The notes under the pieces are model-generated. The model saw only the letters and a list, made by a program, of their open reading frames with translations. It ran no database searches and had not been told where the DNA came from. This document shows, in pieces, positions 25,582 through 32,259 of a stretch of 32,259 bases of DNA; the first letter of the stretch is position 1, and each line of letters starts with the position of its first letter. The DNA comes from Saprospiraceae bacterium. GTDB taxonomy: Bacteria; Bacteroidota; Bacteroidia; Chitinophagales; Saprospiraceae. The stretch is taken from NCBI GenBank assembly GCA_020631405.1, contig JAHDHH010000047.1, forward strand, positions 1 to 32,259, given 5' to 3'. A program made the position numbers and the translations under genes.

Positions 25582-27474
25582 ATGTACTACCTACAAAATA
25601 TCAGTTTAAAATACGGAGACAGACAGTTGATGAAAGATGTCAGCTTTATGTTTACCCATAAGGACAAAATAGGTCTTGTAGGTCGAAATGGAGCAGGTAA
25701 GACGACGTTGCTAAAAATCATTGCAAGTGATATCCACGCAGATGAAGGACAAGTACAATACCCAAAAAATACAAGGATAGGGTTCTTGAAGCAGTTTTTA
25801 CCAGAGAATCAAGAAACGACTATTATTGATGAGGTATGTAAAGCATTCTCAGAATATAATAGGATAGAGGCAAGGCTAAGAGAGGTAGAGCAAAGCTTAG
25901 AAGATATCAAAGATGACAAGGATATGACTGATAAGCTGGAGGAGTTAGATATTCTCAATACCCAGCTTGCAGCATTTGACATCTCCAATCCAGAAGCAGA
26001 AGCAGGTAAGGTCCTCAAGGGTCTAGGGTTCAGAGACGAACAGCTTAGTCAACCACTCAATACATTGTCAGGAGGATGGGTCATGAGGGTAGAGCTGGCA
26101 AAGCTCCTGTTGTCAAAACCAGACATCCTCCTCCTCGATGAGCCTACCAACCACCTCGATATTGAAGCGATAATCTGGTTTGAATCCTATATCAAGCAAT
26201 ACCCTAACTGCGTCGTCATTATTAGTCACGATGAAATGTTTCTTGGGAATACTACAAATAGGATAATTGAAATAGAACTTGGTCGGATTCAAGATTATAA
26301 ACTCAAGTACGAAAAATATAAGGAAGAGAAGGCCAACAGAAAGACTATCCGAGAGTCTGAATATACTAATCAACAGAAGCTGATTAAAGAAAGGGAAAGA
26401 ACCATTACTCGGTTTAAAGCGAAGGCGACGAAAACCAAGATGGCACAGTCCATGGAAAAGCAACTCGCTAAGATGGAGAGAATTGAAATCATAGAAGAGG
26501 ATACTTCTAGCATGAAGCTCAAATTTCCATACGCCGGTAGAGAGGGTAGAATAGTCCACAAGACAGAGCAATTAGTCAAGAAGTATGATGACTTGCTCGT
26601 CCTCGATGGCGTAGACTTCCAAATAGAAAGAGGTGAGAAGGTTGCCTTTATAGGTCAGAATGGACAAGGAAAGACCACGCTGTCCAAAATCATTGCTGGG
26701 CTTACAGATAAAACAAGTGGAGTCAGTGAGACTGGACACAATGTACAACTTAGCATCTACCTTCAAGATCAATCAGACAAACTCAACCCAAAGAAAACCA
26801 TTCTGGAAGTAGCTGAATATCATGGAGGACATTATAACAACACAGAGTTGAGGTCTATTCTTGGAGCATTTATGTTTTCAGGAGAGGATGTTGAGAAGAA
26901 AATATCGGTACTAAGTGGTGGAGAAAAGGCAAGGGTAGCCCTCGCTTGTATGATTATGGAACCATCCAATTTATTAATTCTTGATGAGCCTACTAACCAC
27001 CTTGACGTTAGTTCTAAGCATATCTTAAAAGAAGCAGTAAAAGACTACCAGGGGACTATGATTATCGTATCTCACGATAGGACATTCCTTCAAGATCTCA
27101 CTGATAAGACTTATGAGTTTGTAGATAAGCAAGTGATTCCACATCTTGGAGATATAGAATATGTCCTCAAGAAAAGACAGCACACTGACCTCAGAGATTA
27201 CGCTATAGATAGTACCAGTAGCAATAAGGCTAAAACAGAAGTCAAACTTTCATTTGAAGAAAGGAAAAAACTCAATAGAGAGCTTTCTTACGTCGAAAGA
27301 GATATCAAAAAAGCAGAAGAAAAGGTCAAAGCCTTAGAAGAAGCCATGATGGATCCAGAAATATTTAAAAGCGACGAAGGCACTAAAAAAGCGAAAGAAC
27401 TCAAAGATGCCAAAGCATTGATAGAGCAGAAGATGGAGGAGTGGGAGATTGTAGCCGAAAAACTAGAAGGGTAG
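25582..27474 (+). CDS. ABC-F family ATPase (ribosome-associated type)
   Basis: A 630-residue protein with two ABC domains and no membrane segment. Domain 1 has Walker A GRNGAGKTT (about 35-43), signature LSGGWVMRVELAKLLL and Walker B ILLLDEPTNHLD. Domain 2 has GQNGQGKTT (about 355), LSGGEKARVALACMI and LLILDEPTNHLD. The charged linker between them (about 250-310) is the P-site tRNA interaction motif region. The C-terminus is a lysine- and glutamate-rich coiled coil (from about 540), as in Uup-like members. ABC-F proteins act on stalled ribosomes at the E site; some give antibiotic resistance, but this chromosomal housekeeping-like member shows no sign of that. It ends 19 bases from the convergent metX stop. 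Confidence 0.9.
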   Translation: MYYLQNISLKYGDRQLMKDVSFMFTHKDKIGLVGRNGAGKTTLLKIIASDIHADEGQVQYPKNTRIGFLKQFLPENQETTIIDEVCKAFSEYNRIEARLREVEQSLEDIKDDKDMTDKLEELDILNTQLAAFDISNPEAEAGKVLKGLGFRDEQLSQPLNTLSGGWVMRVELAKLLLSKPDILLLDEPTNHLDIEAIIWFESYIKQYPNCVVIISHDEMFLGNTTNRIIEIELGRIQDYKLKYEKYKEEKANRKTIRESEYTNQQKLIKERERTITRFKAKATKTKMAQSMEKQLAKMERIEIIEEDTSSMKLKFPYAGREGRIVHKTEQLVKKYDDLLVLDGVDFQIERGEKVAFIGQNGQGKTTLSKIIAGLTDKTSGVSETGHNVQLSIYLQDQSDKLNPKKTILEVAEYHGGHYNNTELRSILGAFMFSGEDVEKKISVLSGGEKARVALACMIMEPSNLLILDEPTNHLDVSSKHILKEAVKDYQGTMIIVSHDRTFLQDLTDKTYEFVDKQVIPHLGDIEYVLKKRQHTDLRDYAIDSTSSNKAKTEVKLSFEERKKLNRELSYVERDIKKAEEKVKALEEAMMDPEIFKSDEGTKKAKELKDAKALIEQKMEEWEIVAEKLEG

Positions 27475-27493
27475 TCGACTCAGGAGTGTAGAA

Positions 27494-28528
27494 CTATCCT
27501 GGCACAACTGCCTCAACTAAGAAGTCTCGGAGTACATTACTAATCTTTGTAGTTTCCAACAGAAAACCATCATGCCCATAAAAGGAGTCAATGACCTCGT
27601 GCCGAGCTCCAGAGATGTGATCTGCAATCATTTTTTGGTCGGCGTAAGGAAACAAGACATCATCTTGAATAGTTAACACAAGTGTCTTTGCAACAACTAA
27701 TGCCAGTGCCTCCTCAATAGACTTTCTATTCCTACCTACATTATGACTATCCATAGCTTTAGCAATATGCCAGTAACTATAGGCATTGAAGCGTTTGCTC
27801 AATTTAAGACCTTGATAGGCCTGGTATGAAGCAGCCTTAGTTTGATAAGTATTGTCTACTGATTCTTGCTGCTGAGTCTGATTATAGGTGCCAAAGTTTC
27901 GATATGACAATAAGGCCATAGACCTTGCCACTTTCATTCCTTCTATTCCTGCATTGTCGTTAGACTCTACCCAAGAGGGATCTAGCTCGATAGCCATGCG
28001 TTGTGAGGCATTGAATGCAGCTGCCCATGGTGAAATAGCGGGACTAGTGGCAATTAAGCACAAGTTATTGAAACGTCTAGGTTCAATGATAGCCCACTCA
28101 AGTGCCTGGTGACCTCCTATAGAACCGCCTATGAGTAATTCAATAGTAGTAATGCCAAGATGGTCTGCAAGTTCTCGGTGTAAGCCAACCATATCTCTTA
28201 CTGTTATATTAGGAAAGTCATGGTAATATGGCTGCTCAGTATCAGGATTAGTTGATAGTGGACCAGTCGTCCCATAGTGACTACCTAAGATATTAGCACA
28301 GACGACAAAATAGTCATTTGGGTTAATCAAGTCCTGTTCTCCAAATAGTCCCTGCCACCAGTCAAACACATCACTATTAGCTGTAAGTGCATGGCAGACC
28401 CATACTACATTACTAGCATCTTTGTTCAATTTGCCATAGGTGTGATAGGCTACAGTTGGGTTACTTAGTGTATCACTACTTTCTAACAAGAATGGCTTAC
28501 TGAGTTGAAGTTGCTTAACTGCTTCCAT
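27494..28528 (-). CDS. metX: Homoserine O-acetyltransferase
   Basis: A 344-residue alpha/beta hydrolase that acetylates homoserine with acetyl-CoA, providing the substrate of MetY. Landmarks are the N-terminal TVAYHTYGKLN, VWVCHALTANSD, the segment CANILGSHYGTTGPLSTNP, nucleophile elbow GGSIGGHQALEW (Ser136), the catalytic Asp in DDVLFP (about D290) and the histidine in YGHDGFL (H319). Many relatives have GGSMGGMQ at the elbow; here Ile and His replace the two Met. Acetyl rather than succinyl specificity is inferred from the family and the neighbour metY. It follows metY after 85 bases, with a terminator-like hairpin between them. Confidence 0.93.
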   Translation of the reverse strand: MEAVKQLQLSKPFLLESSDTLSNPTVAYHTYGKLNKDASNVVWVCHALTANSDVFDWWQGLFGEQDLINPNDYFVVCANILGSHYGTTGPLSTNPDTEQPYYHDFPNITVRDMVGLHRELADHLGITTIELLIGGSIGGHQALEWAIIEPRRFNNLCLIATSPAISPWAAAFNASQRMAIELDPSWVESNDNAGIEGMKVARSMALLSYRNFGTYNQTQQQESVDNTYQTKAASYQAYQGLKLSKRFNAYSYWHIAKAMDSHNVGRNRKSIEEALALVVAKTLVLTIQDDVLFPYADQKMIADHISGARHEVIDSFYGHDGFLLETTKISNVLRDFLVEAVVPG

Positions 28529-28557
28529 GGACTACGAGTTGTTTGTAGAGAAGAGTA

Positions 28558-28598
28558 AAAAAGGAGCCTTAGAAGGTTGTCTCCCAAGGCTCCTTTTT
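28558..28598 (-). terminator. Intrinsic terminator between metY and metX
   Basis: On the minus strand AAAAAGGAGCCTT and AAGGCTCCTTTTT form a perfect 13-bp stem around a 15-base loop and end in a T-run. It begins 16 bases after the metY stop and ends about 30 bases before the metX ATG. It should lower expression of metX relative to metY if both are on one transcript. The symmetric A and T tracts could also work on the plus strand, but no plus-strand gene ends immediately before it. Confidence 0.8.
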
Positions 28599-28613
28599 GA
28601 TGTTATCTATTGA

Positions 28614-29972
<1,359 letters not shown>

Positions 29973-30011
29973 TCAAAAAAAATGTGAGCTGACAGTTTTG
30001 GGTATAGCCTT

Positions 30012-30048
30012 AAAAGAAAAAAGCTAAAACCCTAAGGCTTCAGCTTTT
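30012..30048 (-). terminator. Attenuator terminator upstream of metY
   Basis: On the minus strand AAAAGCTGAAGCC (30048-30036) pairs with GGTTTTAGCTTTT (30031-30019). This gives 13 continuous pairs, two of them G-T wobbles, with a TTAG loop, followed by TTCTTTT. It ends 67 bases before the metY ATG and begins 24 bases after the stop of the leader ORF. A strong terminator placed ahead of a gene rather than behind one is the hallmark of attenuation. Confidence 0.8.
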
Positions 30049-30091
30049 CTAATTTATATTTTATAAAATGAATTAAAGCGTCTGCCTAAGG
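30031..30091 (-). promoter_or_regulatory. Predicted antiterminator pairing in the metY leader
   Basis: The end of the leader ORF contains CCTTAGGC (30091-30084) and GCTTT (30079-30075). These can pair with GCCTTAGG (30038-30031; 7 of 8 positions) and AAAGC (30047-30043; 5 of 5) in the 5' stem and loop of the terminator. A 4x4 internal loop separates the two helices. Forming this structure would break the terminator. The two segments share an exact 10-base direct repeat (AAGCCTTAGG on the minus strand). Pairing was done by eye without energy calculation. Confidence 0.55.
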
Positions 30092-30183
30092 CTTGTCATG
30101 CAACAACAACACATACACATCATACAACAGCAAGCAGCCGTAGGATTTTTTGTTGAAAATTTGGTATGTGAGCTTGAATTCAT
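30073..30183 (-). CDS. Cysteine/methionine-rich leader peptide of metYX (36 codons)
   Basis: The ORF starts with ATG at 30183, shortly after an in-frame TAG, and ends with TAA at 30075-30073. The peptide begins MNSSSHTKFSTKNPTAA, then has the run CCCMMCMCCCCM (residues 18-29: eight Cys and four Met in twelve), then TSLRQTL. Cysteine and methionine codons are rare in ordinary proteins, so such a run directly upstream of O-acetylhomoserine sulfhydrylase is unlikely to be chance. The inferred role is regulatory: the ribosome stalls in the run when charged Cys-tRNA or Met-tRNA is scarce. This would leave the downstream segment 30091-30075 free to form the antiterminator; rapid translation to the stop would cover it and let the terminator at 30048-30012 form. 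The peptide itself probably has no further function. Confidence 0.75.
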   Translation of the reverse strand: MNSSSHTKFSTKNPTAACCCMMCMCCCCMTSLRQTL

Positions 30184-30410
30184 AATTTTATTCTAATGTA
30201 AAAGTATATAATAAAGACATTCAAAATCATGTATTGTTCAATAATTATTTTGTAGAATTGCGAATTAGGTCAAAAATAGACAGATAGGGCAGCTGAAAAG
30301 GTTGTGGAAAGCAATAATTAAATATTACGAAAAGGGGTTTGGACAGAATAAGGAAATGAAAAAGAGCTATTTCCCAAACCCAATCTTCTGAATAATCATA
30401 ACATAAAGGA
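30184..30410. other. Divergent intergenic region between the metY leader and proA
   Basis: This 227-base AT-rich gap should contain the start sites of both the metY leader transcript and the proAB transcript. Apart from the candidate -7 element at 30271-30278 on the minus strand, I see no clear promoter with both elements on either strand, no strong hairpin and no riboswitch consensus that I can recognise. Confidence 0.4.
30271..30278 (-). promoter_or_regulatory. Candidate -7 promoter element for the metY leader transcript
   Basis: TATTTTTG on the minus strand matches TAnnTTTG perfectly and would place the transcript start about 80 bases before the leader-peptide ATG. No TTG occurs at the standard 19-20 base spacing, so the -33 half is missing or degenerate. 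Confidence 0.35.
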
Positions 30411-31550
30411 ATGGAGAATAGTATAAACTTGGTGCTGAATGAAATGATAAGTCAATTAGAAGCCAATAGAAAGCAGTTGCTAGAGTTGAATGCTCTTGAT
30501 ATTAGCAAGTGTAGCAAGGAGGATAAGTCTTTATATGATCGACTCTCTCTGGATGATACTAAGATTGATGGTATGATCAGTTCATTGCGGCAGATAATTG
30601 AGAAGCCTTCTCCATTGGATAAGACATTATATTCATTTGAACACGATAATGGGATTACCATTGCTAATAGGACTGTCCCATTTGGGACTATTATGATTAT
30701 CTATGAGTCAAGACCTGATGTCACAGTTGAGGCGACAGCTACAGCACTGAAGTCAGGGAACAAGATCATCCTTAAAGGTGGAAAAGAAGCAATCAATAGT
30801 AACCTTTGCCTGCATGCCTGTTGGTTGCGAGCATTGTCTTCGGTCGGGTTTGACAGCAGTCAAATTCGTTATTTGAATATTGATCGCAAAACCCTTCAAG
30901 ACTATCTAAAGACACCTGATACTACAATAGATTTGATCATTCCAAGAGGAGGAGAGAAGTTGATCGCTTATGTCAAGAGTGTAGCTCAATGTCCTGTACT
31001 AGTGAGTGGGAGAGGTAATAGCTTTGTCTACGTTTCAGAGACCGCTGACCTAGCTATGGCAAAGCGTATAATTATTGAATCCAAAATATCCAAGATATCG
31101 GCTTGCAATGCACTTGACAAGGTCCTTATTAATGCCCACATCCCCAATAGTTTTATAGCAGAGCTACGATCTGAATTTGTAAAGCTCAATGTTGAGATCA
31201 TAGAATCTCCGACAGATTCTGTTTGGAAAGAAGAATTCTTAGAGAGGAAAATAGTCTTATCGAAAGTTAGCGACTTGCAGATCGCGATCCAAATGATTAA
31301 TAAATATTCAGGAGGCCACTCAGCTTGCATTATTGGTCATAATGAAGAAGAAGTAGGACTATTTATGAGAGAAGTAGATTGTGCTGCGGTATATCACAAT
31401 GCTTCTACCAGATTTACAGATGGGTATCAATTTGGCTTGGGAGCCGAAATGGCTATCAGCACAGAAAAGCTCCATCATAGAGGTCCACTTGGCCTAGAAG
31501 AATTAGTTACTAATAAATGGTATATCAAAGGAAATGGACAAACAAGATAA
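30411..31550 (+). CDS. proA: Glutamate-5-semialdehyde dehydrogenase (gamma-glutamyl phosphate reductase)
   Basis: A 379-residue NADPH-dependent reductase that converts gamma-glutamyl phosphate to glutamate semialdehyde in proline synthesis. Motifs are VPFGTIMIIYESRPDVTVEATATALKSGN, IILKGGKEA, DLIIPRGGEKLI, the nucleophile cysteine in SKISACNALDKVLI, and the C-terminal HHRGPLGLEELVTNKWYIKGNG. It is shorter than the roughly 415-residue proteobacterial enzyme, but no core motif is missing. The start ATG (GGAATGG context) is at the beginning of the conserved helix. The stop overlaps the proB start by 17 bases, implying translational coupling in the order proA-proB. Confidence 0.93.
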   Translation: MENSINLVLNEMISQLEANRKQLLELNALDISKCSKEDKSLYDRLSLDDTKIDGMISSLRQIIEKPSPLDKTLYSFEHDNGITIANRTVPFGTIMIIYESRPDVTVEATATALKSGNKIILKGGKEAINSNLCLHACWLRALSSVGFDSSQIRYLNIDRKTLQDYLKTPDTTIDLIIPRGGEKLIAYVKSVAQCPVLVSGRGNSFVYVSETADLAMAKRIIIESKISKISACNALDKVLINAHIPNSFIAELRSEFVKLNVEIIESPTDSVWKEEFLERKIVLSKVSDLQIAIQMINKYSGGHSACIIGHNEEEVGLFMREVDCAAVYHNASTRFTDGYQFGLGAEMAISTEKLHHRGPLGLEELVTNKWYIKGNGQTR

Positions 31551-32259
31551 GCCGAAACTCCTACTTAAAATTGGGACAGCTACCCTAACTAAGGGAAAGG
31601 ACATTATATCAAGGGCAAAGCTAGAGGATATAGCTATTCAGATTGTCAATATCAGGAAAGAGTATGATAACATAGTTGTATGCTCTGGTGCAATCGCAGC
31701 TGCAAAGCAATTTATCAAACTAGAAAAAATTGGAAGCAATTTGCATGAAAAGCAGGCTTTGGCATCGATAGGCCAACCTTTTTTGATGAGATTGATCCAT
31801 GACTCGTTTAGAGATTATGAGATACCTGTTGGCCAGTGTTTGCTTTCACACTCTGATTTCACTAATGAACATTCCAAACAGAATATCATGAATACTATTA
31901 ATGTATTGTTGAATAATGGGATTCTTCCAATAATCAATGAGAATGATACTACCGCAACAGATGAGATTAAGTTTGGAGATAATGACAAACTTTCAGCACT
32001 TACTGCTGTGCTACTTGATGTAGACTTACTCGTACTAGCCACCAATACTCATGGTGTCTATGACAACAATGGTAAAACAATAGCTAGGATAGAGGATATA
32101 TCTCATGTAACACAGTACATCAATAGTAATTTCTCTCAACAAGGCACTGGTGGTATGCAATCCAAACTTGAAGCTGCAGCCCTTGCTCAACAGCACAGTA
32201 TTGAATCATGGATAGTCAATGGACACAAAGAGTCATTCTTAGTGGACGCATTGAATGGA
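31534..32259 (+). CDS. proB: Glutamate 5-kinase, 3' end outside window
   Basis: The frame starts with ATG at 31534 inside the end of proA and stays open to the last base (242 codons seen). It phosphorylates glutamate for ProA. Amino acid kinase motifs are LLKIGTATLTKGK, IVVCSGAIAAAKQF, ALASIGQPFLMRLIHDSF, ILPIINENDTTATDEIKFGDNDKLSALTAVLLDVDLLVL, and GTGGMQSKLEAAALAQQHSI near the visible end. About the complete kinase core is inside the window; a C-terminal PUA domain, which many but not all family members have, cannot be judged. Confidence 0.93.
   Translation, partial: MDKQDKPKLLLKIGTATLTKGKDIISRAKLEDIAIQIVNIRKEYDNIVVCSGAIAAAKQFIKLEKIGSNLHEKQALASIGQPFLMRLIHDSFRDYEIPVGQCLLSHSDFTNEHSKQNIMNTINVLLNNGILPIINENDTTATDEIKFGDNDKLSALTAVLLDVDLLVLATNTHGVYDNNGKTIARIEDISHVTQYINSNFSQQGTGGMQSKLEAAALAQQHSIESWIVNGHKESFLVDALNG

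Noticed and set aside
30098..30196. Plus-strand ORF of 32 codons (Gln/His/Ile rich) opposite the leader peptide
   Set aside because: It is the antisense shadow of the Cys/Met codons (ACA/GCA and CAT read as Gln, His, Ile-type codons). No gene in that direction makes sense of it, while the minus-strand reading matches metY.

Overview
The window looks like a chromosomal segment of a low-GC member of the Bacteroidota, plausibly a Saprospiraceae-like marine gliding bacterium. The support is indirect: three tandem giant secreted proteins carry the gliding-motility-associated (type B, T9SS) C-terminal sorting domain; several upstream regions contain the Bacteroidota -7 promoter element TAnnTTTG; Shine-Dalgarno sites are scarce; and there are family markers such as a DUF2795 protein and a LytS/LytTR pair with the phylum's usual architecture. 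No mobile element, CRISPR array, tRNA or rRNA was seen.

Layout. 1-9028 (+): the 3' end of one and two complete large cell-surface proteins made of Ig/PKD-like repeats. 9012-9996 (-): cmk and a small DUF2795 protein. 10248-13871: ftsE (+), a deoxynucleoside kinase (-), a LolD/MacB-type ATPase (+) and an aspartokinase (+). 13939-17862: photolyase (+), then arginine deiminase, hotdog thioesterase and a YihY membrane protein as a minus-strand operon. 18091-21608 (+): two GT4 glycosyltransferases and a RibBA whose second half is degenerate. 21603-23352 (-): LytS-type kinase and LytTR regulator. 23512-27474 (+): folE, fabD, YqgE/AlgH, ABC-F. 27494-30183 (-): a methionine biosynthesis unit, metY then metX, preceded by a leader peptide. 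30411-32259 (+): proA and the 5' part of proB.

The most interesting signal is in the 465-base gap upstream of metY. On the minus strand at 30183-30073 there is a 36-codon ORF containing the run CCCMMCMCCCCM. It is followed by a 13-bp intrinsic terminator and by segments that could form an alternative antiterminator. This is the architecture of ribosome-mediated transcription attenuation responding to cysteine and methionine supply, placed directly before the genes that make homocysteine. I do not know of a described example in this phylum.

Other points of note: the GTP cyclohydrolase II half of RibBA has lost its zinc cysteines; two nucleotide kinase genes (cmk and the deoxynucleoside kinase) have no ATG, GTG or TTG that would keep their P-loop; and several convergent neighbours overlap at their stop codons.
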